From Bacillus cereus group sp. RP43 (GTDB lineage Bacteria > Bacillota > Bacilli > Bacillales > Bacillaceae_G): a stretch of 64,000 nucleotides of DNA. The stretch covers positions 558,001 through 622,000 of the forward strand of contig NZ_JARVHQ010000001.1 of assembly GCF_040459645.1 (NCBI RefSeq). Direction: 5' to 3'. The translations under genes and the position numbers were made by a program. This document shows, piece by piece, positions 1-8,600 of this stretch; position 1 is the first letter of the stretch; every line of letters begins with the position of its first letter. A model generated the notes under the pieces. It was not told where the DNA came from and searched no databases. It worked only from the letters and a program-made list of their open reading frames with translations.

Positions 1-16
1 TCGAGGACTTAACCAT
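1..16 (+). rRNA. rrl: 23S rRNA, extreme 3' end (partial)
   Basis: The first bases, ending GACTTAACCA, match the conserved 3' terminus of Bacillus 23S rRNA, which pairs with the 5' GGTTAAG of the same molecule. Only the last ~15 nt are inside the window; the exact 3' end is inferred. The ~100 nt that follow are the 23S-5S spacer. Confidence 0.75.
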
Positions 17-117
17 ATAATATGAAGCGATGTTATCTAGTTTTGAAAGAATATAAAAAACTTGTTGACTTTAAATGTCGAATGAGTTATGATGATTCTT
101 GTCTTAAATGAATACAG

Positions 118-233
118 TCTGGTAATGATGGCAGAGAGGTCACACCCGTTCCCATACCGAACACGGAAGTTAAGCTCTCTAGCGCCGATGGTAGTTGGGA
201 CCTTGTCCCTGTGAGAGTAGGACGTTGCCAGGC
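118..233 (+). rRNA. rrf: 5S rRNA
   Basis: A 116-nt gene with the conserved 5S core (CACACCCGTTCCCATACCGA, then ACACGGAAGTTAAGC, and GAGAGTAGGACG near the end). The terminal stem forms between TCTGGTAATGATGGC-side and GTTGCCAGGC-side bases. It lies directly before the tRNA cluster, the usual 16S-23S-5S-tRNA order in Bacillus. Confidence 0.97.
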
Positions 234-238
234 AATTC

Positions 239-314
239 GGAGGATTAGCTCAGCTGGGAGAGCACCTGCCTTACAAGCAGGGGGTCGGCGGTTCGATCCC
301 GTCATCCTCCACCA
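239..314 (+). tRNA. tRNA-Val (TAC)
   Basis: Cloverleaf with anticodon loop CTTACAA, acceptor pair GGAGGAT/ATCCTCC and an encoded CCA. First tRNA of the 22-gene cluster, 5 nt after 5S. Confidence 0.97.
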
Positions 315-319
315 TTCTA

Positions 320-395
<76 letters not shown>

Positions 396-404
396 GAAAA
401 TCAT

Positions 405-481
405 GGCGGTTGTGGCGAAGTGGTTAACGCACCGGATTGTGGCTCCGGCACTCGTGGGTTCAATTCCCATCAGTCGCCCCA
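405..481 (+). tRNA. tRNA-His (GTG)
   Basis: Anticodon loop TTGTGGC. The acceptor stem GCGGTTG/CAGTCGC starts at 406; G405 is the extra G(-1) facing discriminator C, the hallmark of tRNA-His. CCA is encoded. Confidence 0.96.
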
Positions 482-505
482 TTTTTTCTTTTAAAATTAT
501 AATAT

Positions 506-586
506 GCGGGTGTGGCGGAATTGGCAGACGCACCAGACTTAGGATCTGGCGCCTTTGGCGTGGGGGTTCGACTCCCTTCACCCGCA
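506..586 (+). tRNA. tRNA-Leu (TAG)
   Basis: Anticodon loop CTTAGGA with a long variable arm, as in class II tRNAs. Ends at the discriminator A; CCA is not encoded. Confidence 0.95.
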
Positions 587-615
587 CTTTTAATAAAATA
601 ACTCATACATGTCTT

Positions 616-690
616 GCGGAAGTAGTTCAGTGGTAGAATACAACCTTGCCAAGGTTGGGGTCGCGGGTTCGAATCCCGTCTTCCGCTCCA
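616..690 (+). tRNA. tRNA-Gly (GCC)
   Basis: Anticodon loop TTGCCAA, acceptor GCGGAAG/CTTCCGC, CCA encoded. Confidence 0.97.
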
Positions 691-706
691 ATTTTCAATA
701 TGACAT

Positions 707-795
707 GCCGGGGTGGCGGAACAGGCAGACGCACAGGACTTAAAATCCTGCGGTGGGTGACCACCGTGCGGGTTCGACCCCCGCCCTCGGCACCA
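707..795 (+). tRNA. tRNA-Leu (TAA)
   Basis: Anticodon loop CTTAAAA, long variable arm (GGTGGGTGACCACC hairpin), CCA encoded. Confidence 0.96.
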
Positions 796-798
796 TAT

Positions 799-872
799 GC
801 GCCCGTAGCTCAATTGGATAGAGCGTTTGACTACGGATCAAGAGGTTAGGGGTTCGACTCCTCTCGGGCGCG
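799..872 (+). tRNA. tRNA-Arg (ACG)
   Basis: Anticodon loop CTACGGA; the A34 is expected to be edited to inosine. Acceptor GCGCCCG/CGGGCGC, discriminator G, no encoded CCA. Confidence 0.96.
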
Positions 873-882
873 TTTTTATTAA

Positions 883-956
883 CGGGAAGTGGCTCAGCTT
901 GGTAGAGCACCTGGTTTGGGACCAGGGGGTCGCAGGTTCAAATCCTGTCTTCCCGA
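883..956 (+). tRNA. tRNA-Pro (TGG)
   Basis: Anticodon loop TTTGGGA, acceptor CGGGAAG/CTTCCCG, no encoded CCA. Confidence 0.96.
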
Positions 957-969
957 TATTTCAACATAT

Positions 970-1042
970 GGGGCCTTAGCTCAGCTGGGAGAGCGCCTGC
1001 CTTGCACGCAGGAGGTCAGCGGTTCGATCCCGCTAGGCTCCA
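970..1042 (+). tRNA. tRNA-Ala (TGC)
   Basis: Anticodon loop CTTGCAC; acceptor stem carries the G3-T70 wobble pair that identifies tRNA-Ala. No encoded CCA. Confidence 0.96.
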
Positions 1043-1062
1043 CTTATTTGAATATAACTTAT

Positions 1063-1139
1063 GGCGGTGTAGCTCAGCTGGCTAGAGCGTACGGTTCATA
1101 CCCGTGAGGTCGGGGGTTCGATCCCCTCCGCCGCTACCA
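1063..1139 (+). tRNA. tRNA-Met (CAT), elongator
   Basis: Anticodon loop TTCATAC, acceptor GGCGGTG-type, CCA encoded. First of three CAT-anticodon tRNAs; it lacks the unpaired first base and GC-rich anticodon stem of the initiator at 1358. Confidence 0.92.
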
Positions 1140-1143
1140 TAAA

Positions 1144-1220
1144 GGACCTTTAGCTCAGCTGGTTAGAGCAGACGGCTCATAACCGTCCGGTCGTAGGTTC
1201 GAGTCCTACAAGGTCCACCA
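1144..1220 (+). tRNA. tRNA-Ile2 (CAT, lysidine type)
   Basis: Anticodon loop CTCATAA in a body (GGACCTTTAGCTCAG start, GGTCCACCA end) that matches Bacillus tRNA-Ile2, whose C34 is converted to lysidine by TilS to read AUA. Position after tRNA-Met agrees with the B. subtilis trnB order. Automatic tools may call this Met. Confidence 0.85.
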
Positions 1221-1237
1221 CTCAAAGTTCATATCTC

Positions 1238-1330
1238 GGAGGTATACCCAAGTTCGGCTGAAGGGATCGGTCTTGAAAACCGACAGGCGGCGAGAGTCGC
1301 GCGGGGGTTCGAATCCCTCTACCTCCTCCA
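1238..1330 (+). tRNA. tRNA-Ser (TGA)
   Basis: Anticodon loop TTGAAAA and a long variable arm. The acceptor stem GGAGGTA/TACCTCC is followed by TCCA, so the discriminator is T, where G is usual for tRNA-Ser. Confidence 0.95.
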
Positions 1331-1357
1331 TTTTTTCTAAATTAAATATTATATCAT

Positions 1358-1434
<77 letters not shown>

Positions 1435-1437
1435 AAT

Positions 1438-1513
1438 GGTCCCGTGGTGTAGTGGTTAACATGCCTGCCTGTCACGCAGGAGATCGCCGGTTCGACCCCG
1501 GTCGGGACCGCCA
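1438..1513 (+). tRNA. tRNA-Asp (GTC)
   Basis: Anticodon loop CTGTCAC, acceptor GGTCCCG/CGGGACC, discriminator G, CCA encoded. Confidence 0.97.
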
Positions 1514-1528
1514 TTTTTTTTACATAAA

Positions 1529-1604
<76 letters not shown>

Positions 1605-1618
1605 TTTTGAAATCGCAA

Positions 1619-1694
<76 letters not shown>

Positions 1695-1704
1695 CTTTCA
1701 AAAT

Positions 1705-1780
1705 GAGCCATTAGCTCAGTTGGTAGAGCATCTGACTTTTAATCAGAGGGTCGAAGGTTCGAATCCTTCATGGCTCACCA
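1705..1780 (+). tRNA. tRNA-Lys (TTT)
   Basis: Anticodon loop CTTTTAA, acceptor GAGCCAT/ATGGCTC, CCA encoded. Confidence 0.97.
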
Positions 1781-1793
1781 TTTTTAATTTAAT

Positions 1794-1864
1794 GCGGGTG
1801 TAGTTTAGTGGTAAAACAAGAGCCTTCCAAGCTCTGGTCGAGAGTTCGATTCTCTTCACCCGCT
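1794..1864 (+). tRNA. tRNA-Gly (TCC)
   Basis: Anticodon loop CTTCCAA, acceptor GCGGGTG/CACCCGC, short D-loop, no encoded CCA. Confidence 0.95.
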
Positions 1865-1870
1865 TTTTAT

Positions 1871-1947
<77 letters not shown>

Positions 1948-1954
1948 TAATTAT

Positions 1955-2029
1955 TCCGCAGTAGCTCAGTGGTAGAGCTATCGGCTGTTAACCGATCGGT
2001 CGTAGGTTCGAGTCCTACCTGCGGAGCCA
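1955..2029 (+). tRNA. tRNA-Asn (GTT)
   Basis: Anticodon loop CTGTTAA, acceptor TCCGCAG/CTGCGGA, discriminator G, CCA encoded. Confidence 0.97.
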
Positions 2030-2035
2030 TATTAT

Positions 2036-2126
2036 AGAGAAGTACCCAAGTGGCTCAAGGGGCTCCCCTGCTAAGGGAGTAGATCGCGAACGCGGTGCGA
2101 GGGTTCGAATCCCTTCTTCTCTGCCA
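2036..2126 (+). tRNA. tRNA-Ser (GCT)
   Basis: Anticodon loop CTGCTAA, long variable arm, acceptor AGAGAAG/CTTCTCT, discriminator G, CCA encoded. Confidence 0.95.
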
Positions 2127-2132
2127 GATTTT

Positions 2133-2204
2133 GGCCCGTTGGTCAAGTGGTTAAGACACCGCCCTTTCACGGCGGTAACACGGGTTCGAATCCCGTACGG
2201 GTCA
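2133..2204 (+). tRNA. tRNA-Glu (TTC)
   Basis: Anticodon loop CTTTCAC, acceptor GGCCCGT/ACGGGTC, no encoded CCA. Last tRNA of the cluster, directly before a terminator. Confidence 0.96.
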
Positions 2205-2210
2205 TACTAA

Positions 2211-2243
2211 AAGAGATAGCATAATCTGCTATCTCTTTTTTGT
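2211..2243 (+). terminator. Terminator of the rRNA-tRNA operon
   Basis: An 11-bp stem (AAGAGATAGCA / TGCTATCTCTT) with a 5-nt loop and a T-run ends the tRNA transcript. Confidence 0.95.
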
Positions 2244-2281
2244 TGTGTAAAAGTAGACTTTGGATAGTCTGCTTTTTTTTT

Positions 2282-2350
2282 GAATACAGCTCGAGCAAGT
2301 GCATGTTGTGCTTCGCCTTTATTTAAACCAACCCGTACACGTCTTTTAAG
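2282..2350 (-). pseudogene. Tn3-family transposase C-terminal remnant
   Basis: On the minus strand this short stretch reads LKRRVRVGLNKGEAQHALAR followed by AVF. GLNKGEA..ALARA(I/V)FF is a conserved motif in the C-terminal DDE region of Tn3-type transposases. Nothing of the rest of the gene is present; after F the frame runs into an A-tract. It abuts the IS231-like remnant at 2352, so two unrelated transposase scraps are joined here. Identification is from memory of the family motif. Confidence 0.6.
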
Positions 2351-2351
2351 C

Positions 2352-2530
2352 TCAGGACTCTATTTGAACATTTAAAAACTGTCCACTATGTAAAGCATAT
2401 TCTAATTGAATTTTTATGCCCGCTGTTTGGGCGCAACCACCTGCCCCTGGGTACACACTAGCTAAATGCTTTGGCACTTGGAAAATCGTTGCATCTAAAA
2501 TACGAATTCGTTGAAAATAAGCGATTGGAT
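2352..2530 (-). pseudogene. IS231-like (IS4 family) transposase remnant
   Basis: The minus strand reads [20 protein letters not shown], then [20 protein letters not shown] and ALHSGQFLN, before a stop at 2352. This matches the central part of IS231 transposases of B. thuringiensis and B. cereus, including the first catalytic Asp region (LDAT). Only about 58 codons remain of a gene of ~470; no terminal inverted repeats were seen. It is dead sequence between the tRNA terminator and the next gene. Confidence 0.75.
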
Positions 2531-2569
2531 ACCCGAAATATTAAAGCATCTTTCGCTAGATAACCACTT

Positions 2570-3616
2570 TTACACTAATTTCGCCATCGCTCTACTGAAT
2601 ATCAAGTTCACTGCAATCACGATGACTGCACCGATAAGGGTTGCAAATACACGGTCGAACAGAATGATAAACTGAAACGGCTTGCCGGCCTCCATGATCA
2701 AAATAATGAGCGGGATCATGGTTGCAGAGTATACAAGATAATTTCGAACCTTTAGAAGAGGTCGAACACCTGCGAATAGCCCGATACTTATAACTAACCC
2801 CAAAATTGGTAGACTAGTTGCGAGAAGCAAGCTCGCAACAATCACGCCGATTACTGTACCAAGCACTCGTTGTGTTGTTTTGATTGGAAAGAGTTCTATT
2901 TTCCGCTGAGTAAGGATCGCTACGGTAATTGCAATCCAATAGAAGTGGTGCTCGGGCCAAAGTATTCGCAATCCCTCAGCTATACCTAGACATAATGCGA
3001 GCCTGATTGAGAATTGCCAACCGGATAGGTGTGCAAGAGAATTCCGCCATAGAATGATTTTTTTCGATTTTGGCCCTTTCACAGCTCCATCCAGCGATGA
3101 TTTAAAACAACGGTGTACCCAGATGCCTAGCACCAAGCTGATACTGACGGTCCAAATCGCCCCTGCTAAGATTGAAAAAATTAGTTCCATCCGGTACTCC
3201 GTCTGGCCGACCATGTTGAGGATGATAATCAGGAATATGACAAAGCTTGTTGTTGACACCGCCAAAGCACGACTATATCCGCCAATTAACGCAGCAAGGC
3301 TTACCAGCAGGATCAAGAATCCAAATGTCAGATAGCCATGTCCGAAAGAGAGAACAGCAGCAATCGCAGCGAGCACTACTGATATCAGTGCTGATGCCAA
3401 CTTTTTCCCGTGATTTATAAAACTCGAACCGACTTTCACGCTACTGACTGCCAAACTGCCGACCGATGCAGCAAAACCAAGAGCAGGATAGCCTAGAACT
3501 GTAGCGAACAGAACAGGTCCGGCCATACCTATGCCGGCGGAAATGAGTTCTACTATTTCTACTTTGGCCTCCTTAGACCAAGAAAATACTTGAGCCCTAT
3601 ATGTCTTTACATTCAT
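2570..3616 (-). CDS. FUSC-family membrane protein (aromatic-acid exporter-like)
   Basis: 348 residues, an integral membrane protein with two blocks of helices. Residues ~25-165 hold about five segments. Residues ~205-340 form a FUSC_2-like domain with the motif HHFYWIAITVAILTQRK (232-249) followed by TTQRVLGTVIG. Proteins of this family are thought to export aromatic acids or related compounds. This is a short form without the large cytoplasmic domain of classical FUSC exporters. Start ATG 3616 has a GAGGTG ribosome site. It stands alone on the minus strand; substrate unknown. Confidence 0.8.
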   Translation of the reverse strand: MNVKTYRAQVFSWSKEAKVEIVELISAGIGMAGPVLFATVLGYPALGFAASVGSLAVSSVKVGSSFINHGKKLASALISVVLAAIAAVLSFGHGYLTFGFLILLVSLAALIGGYSRALAVSTTSFVIFLIIILNMVGQTEYRMELIFSILAGAIWTVSISLVLGIWVHRCFKSSLDGAVKGPKSKKIILWRNSLAHLSGWQFSIRLALCLGIAEGLRILWPEHHFYWIAITVAILTQRKIELFPIKTTQRVLGTVIGVIVASLLLATSLPILGLVISIGLFAGVRPLLKVRNYLVYSATMIPLIILIMEAGKPFQFIILFDRVFATLIGAVIVIAVNLIFSRAMAKLV

Positions 3617-3836
3617 CTATAGCACCTCTTCCGACCCAAAGAGTAGGGTACAGTTTAATAATGGGCTCTTTCTTTAATCCATGGACATGTGGTGATACCT
3701 ATGTCCATCAGGCTAATATTTTGAAGTATTCCCAAAATGAAAATTTTATCTTTCCAGAGTTATTTATAATAATTCAGCTCATTTTTTTCGATATGGGGAA
3801 ATGCCAATTTCTTAAGTTGATGGCAATGTATGGTGA

Positions 3837-3950
3837 CTCCTTATAGAAACCTCTAAAAGTATTGCTGCGGATTTACAAAAGTTAAATGATAAGAATTATG
3901 TGCAGGCTGCTGTATTAGGGGCTACTGCGGAAAATAAAGTGAAACTTTAA
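3837..3950 (+). pseudogene. Possible 3' tail of a lost gene
   Basis: An open stretch of 37 codons reads ETSKSIAADLQKLNDKNYVQ then AAVLGATAEN, with coding-like composition, and ends at a TAA inside the bcr1-like repeat that starts at 3934. There is no start codon or ribosome site and a stop lies just upstream. It could be the end of a gene whose 5' part was lost. The family is not recognised. Confidence 0.3.
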
Positions 3951-4093
3951 TCAGTGGGGGTTTTGTTCATCCCCCACTGATTATTAGCCTTCACCAATCG
4001 GGCGTTTACGGACAGCCGGACTCCCACCTAACTTCTTCGCTCCAGCCAAATTTTGAGGTGGGAGTCTTACTGCCCGGCAAATAGCGGGATAAA
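3934..4093 (+). repeat. bcr1-like repeat, copy A
   Basis: A ~150-bp element (core 3939-4088) flanked by ATAAA direct repeats at 3934-3938 and 4089-4093. It starts GTGAAACTTTAATCAGTGGG and contains nested inverted repeats (CAGTGGGGG/CCCCCACTG, CGGGC and CTCCCACCT/AGGTGGGAG). An almost identical copy lies inverted at 22601-22760. The bcr1 element of the B. cereus group is described as ~155 bp, hairpin-rich and flanked by a 5-bp TTTAT duplication, which fits. It encodes no protein. Confidence 0.85.
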
Positions 4094-4173
4094 TAATATA
4101 GAAGAAGCTGTCTTTCAATAGGTGATCTATTGGAGCCAGCTCTTTGATGTTGTTATTATTGTCGAGTTTTTTT

Positions 4174-4252
4174 GATAAATCGATATCCCTTGTCGAATCG
4201 TTGATATATTTAAAGTTATGATAGATATATTGGGAAAATCGTTAATGTAATT
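4174..4252 (+). repeat. AT-rich ATCGATAT-type repeat, copy 1
   Basis: Contains alternating ATCGATAT, ATCGTTGATATATT, AAAGTTATGATAGATATATT and AATCGTTAATGTAAT blocks. The same order of blocks recurs at 31636-31760 and 34666-34730. This copy is degenerate, with about two units. No coding potential. Confidence 0.6.
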
Positions 4253-4349
4253 TCACTTACCAAAGAACATCTAATCCCTTCTTTCACAATCTAAAGAAAA
4301 CGCCTCCATTGAGATGGATTTCACCCGCATTCTAATAACTTTACACTCT

Positions 4350-4413
4350 ATGTGAAAAAGTTCACAAATAGGTCATAATTTGTGAATTAATTCACAATAA
4401 TCCGTGCTACAAT
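4350..4413 (+). promoter_or_regulatory. Two Rex-type operators and -10 of ldh
   Basis: TTGTGAATTAATTCACAA (4380-4397) is a perfect match to the Rex (NADH-sensing repressor) box TTGTGAA-N4-TTCACAA. A second, one-mismatch box lies at 4350-4367 (ATGTGAA-AAAG-TTCACAA). An extended -10, TGCTACAAT (TACAAT 4408-4413), follows; no good -35 is present. This arrangement predicts induction of ldh when NADH is high, i.e. during fermentation. Rex binding is inferred from the motif. Confidence 0.8.
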
Positions 4414-4442
4414 ATGAATGTAAAGAAGTTAAACAACATTAA

Positions 4443-5459
<1,017 letters not shown>

Positions 5460-5471
5460 TAATTGCTAAAT

Positions 5472-5508
5472 AATTCAGAGGCGGGAAACTGCTTCCTACC
5501 TCTGAATT
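5472..5508 (+). terminator. Hairpin after ldh
   Basis: A 10-bp stem AATTCAGAGG/CCTCTGAATT with a 17-nt loop, 12 nt after the ldh stop; the following tract is AT-rich without a clear T-run. Confidence 0.55.
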
Positions 5509-5594
5509 TATATATAATTTAATATAAATTCCTTTTCCGGTTTCCCTTGTATATCCCCAATATACCCCTTTTGCTGGATAAGGGTTGTTTATAG

Positions 5595-5632
5595 AAAAGA
5601 GCACTCTACTTTATATAGAGTGCTCTTTATTA
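5595..5632. terminator. Bidirectional terminator between ldh and protease gene
   Basis: A 13-bp stem AAAGAGCACTCTA/TAGAGTGCTCTTT with A/T tracts on both sides, shared by the convergent genes. Confidence 0.85.
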
Positions 5633-8600
5633 TTATTTTTTAGGCGTTAATCCTAATTTCGTTAAAATATCTGCAAGTGTACCGCTTTTTGATTTTTCAA
5701 CAGGTGTTTGTGATTTAGATGCATCTGGACCTTTTTTCAAGAAGTTCTTTTCAACGAAACGAATATCTGTTTCGTCGACAATACCGTCTTTGTTAAGGTC
5801 ACCGTCTTTTACAGTTAGTCCTTTTTTACCATAGTTGCTAGCGATAATTTCAGCATCTTTCATATCGATTACTTTATCACCATTTACATCGCCGGCAAGG
5901 TTTTCGTCAGGTCGTGCATAATAATATTGGCCAAAAAGCTTACCATCTTTTTCAGTACCTAATTTTGTTGTTAGACGGCTTGTTAAATGCCCTGGTACTT
6001 CTACGTATAAATTATAGTCCCGATTATTAACAGGAAGTCCATTCAGTTTGAAGTATCCGTATTTATCTAGTGAGCCTTCAAACTTATGACGGTAAGAATC
6101 AGTTGCATATACTTTTACACCAAGCTTTGTATAATCGAGCTTTTCATCTAAATATCCACGCTCATTTAAGAATGCACCAGGTTTAATATTTCCTTCTACT
6201 AGTGAGTTTAGGGACATAACTGAGAATGTTTGATCTTGAAGGACACGCATTCTATTTGGCTCTGTTTCATCATGTTTCCAGTAAGCAAACACTGATGAAT
6301 CTAACTGAGCATTTGCTTCATAAAACTCATCATTTTCTACTTTGAACGTTACATCAATGAATGGGAAATCACCATCTAATCCAGCGAAGTTTTTGTCATC
6401 GATAGCACCGCCAACTGTAAGAGAACCTGCCTCTAGTTTCGGCTCATTTACTTTTGCCGTTACCCCTTTTTCAGAAAGGAGTTTTTCAAAAGCAGGATTC
6501 AATTTCGCATTTGCAAATTTGAAGTTCTTTTCTAGGAATTTTACGTTAAATTCCCCAGCAACAAATTGTTTTACGTGTTTCGCATTTAGGGTTACAGTAA
6601 GTTCATCATTTTTGTATACTTCTTTTTTATCATAACTAGTTTTCGCATATTGAGCTCCTTGCGGGATAAACCAATAGTTATTTACACCGTTTGGATAGTC
6701 AGGACCTGCAGTTGCATAATCGAAAATATATACGCCTGTGTTCATTGGTCCTTCCACTTTAAAGGATTCAGGAGTAATGCCAACTTTAAAGTCACCATTT
6801 GCATTGATAGGTAAAAACTTATGCAAGTATGGAGAATAGTCATAGTACATAACCCCATTCGCTTCTTGCGTAATGTTTAATCCTTTTCCTTTTAAGTAGT
6901 CAACGTTCGAATCGTACACATTTCCTTTAATCCATAGTGCCTTTTTACCGTCTTCTACTGTATAGTTTTCTTCATTTAATTCATAAATACCAGGTTTTAA
7001 TCCAGTTAACTTCACTTCAGGTGGTGTATTATCAATTATGACATAATCACCTTTCACACGTGCTTTCCCAGCTTTATCATAGCCGACAAACTCAATTGTG
7101 TAGTCTCCTTCTGGTAAATTGATTTTCTCATCACCAATTGGTTTCGCTGGATCATTTGTAAAAGGATACACTTTTCCGTTAAAGAATGAGTCTAGGTAGT
7201 AATACACATCAGTTTTTAGACCACTAGTGTTTAATGTTCCAATGAAGCCGAGAGCTTTATTTGTTTTTGAATCTTTCACGATAAGGTCTAACGTTTCAAG
7301 TGGGCTGTTTAATTGGAATGCCCCGTGAACATATGATTCGCCGTATGGGTTAAATTTAGATGTATCAGTTGAAATTGCTTTTCTTGATAATAGCGCATTT
7401 TCAATACCAGGTTCTGATACGCGAATAGAAAATGGAATTTGATATGTTTCTTCTTTATTTTTCGTATTTGTAATATGAATATATCCTTCATATCGGCCTT
7501 GTTTCACACCAGCTGGAACATTAATTTTCGCTTCAATTTCATCTGATTTTCCAGCATCAAGAGTAATTGTTTCAGGAACAGAAACTTTTACCCCATTTGC
7601 GGTAGCATCGTTAATAGTGGAAGAGGCTGGTGTATAAGAAATTTCTGTTTTAAATTCTTTTTTCTCTTGTTTATTATAATTAGCTACTTTTATATTTCGT
7701 TTTTGTTCAAGAGCTTCGCCGTCTTTTTGATAAAACTTACCGAATGCAATGGATCCAGTTTCTTCAGGTACTTCAATCACTTCATCATTTACAACAGTTT
7801 GTGTCGTATCTAATACTTTAAAACTTGTTTCCGTATGAACGGCGTTGTAAGCATCTACTAGCCCAGCTCCAACTTCATACACGGAATATTTTTCTTTTAA
7901 ATCATCAGCAGTGTTCATGAGAGACGCTTTTACATCAAATGGAGAGTATTCTGGGTGTTCTTGTAAAATAAGTGCAGCAACGCCAGCGATATGAGGAGAA
8001 GCCATGGATGTTCCTTGCATACGCTCATAGGAAACGTCATAGTTTTCGCCCTCTTCTGGATCATTAATATATTCAGGTACTGTTGAAAGGACAGCAACAC
8101 CAGGTGCTGTAATATCAGGTTTAATGTCATCATTTGCTGTAACAGGACCGCGGGAGCTAAAGTCTGCAAGATGATCGCCTTCTGTTTGAATATAACTGAG
8201 TTCGTCAAAAGTAAAGGATGTGTTCCCTTGTTCAATTTGAGCTTTTAGTTTTTCACCGTCTTCTTTCGTTAGGCGGAATGCTGGAATGTATTTTGTGCTT
8301 TCACCAACATAGAAAGGAATTTCTCCATCTACATTGTTATAAATAATAACGGCTTTTGCACCTGCTTGTTTTGCATTAGCAATTTTTTCATCAAATGAGG
8401 TCGTACCACGTGCAACGAGAGCGATTTTTCCTTTTACATCCTTTTTACTAAACTCGTCAGGTGTACCGATTCCTACAGATTCAATAGGTAAAGATTGTCC
8501 TTTGAAATCTTCTATTCTATCAGTGAAATTTTTGCCAAATAAAATCAAGTTAGGGAATTGTAATTGTCCAGCGTGACTTGATAGTTTTGGTAAGGAAATA

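Noticed and set aside
1144..1220. tRNA-Met call for the third CAT anticodon gene
   Set aside because: The body matches tRNA-Ile2, read as Ile after lysidine modification.
3601..3846. An 81-codon + strand frame
   Set aside because: Overlaps the FUSC gene start, has no ribosome site and no protein-like pattern.
3934..4093. CRISPR-like repeat because of the palindromes
   Set aside because: There is a single unit with no spacers; the second copy is 18 kb away and inverted.
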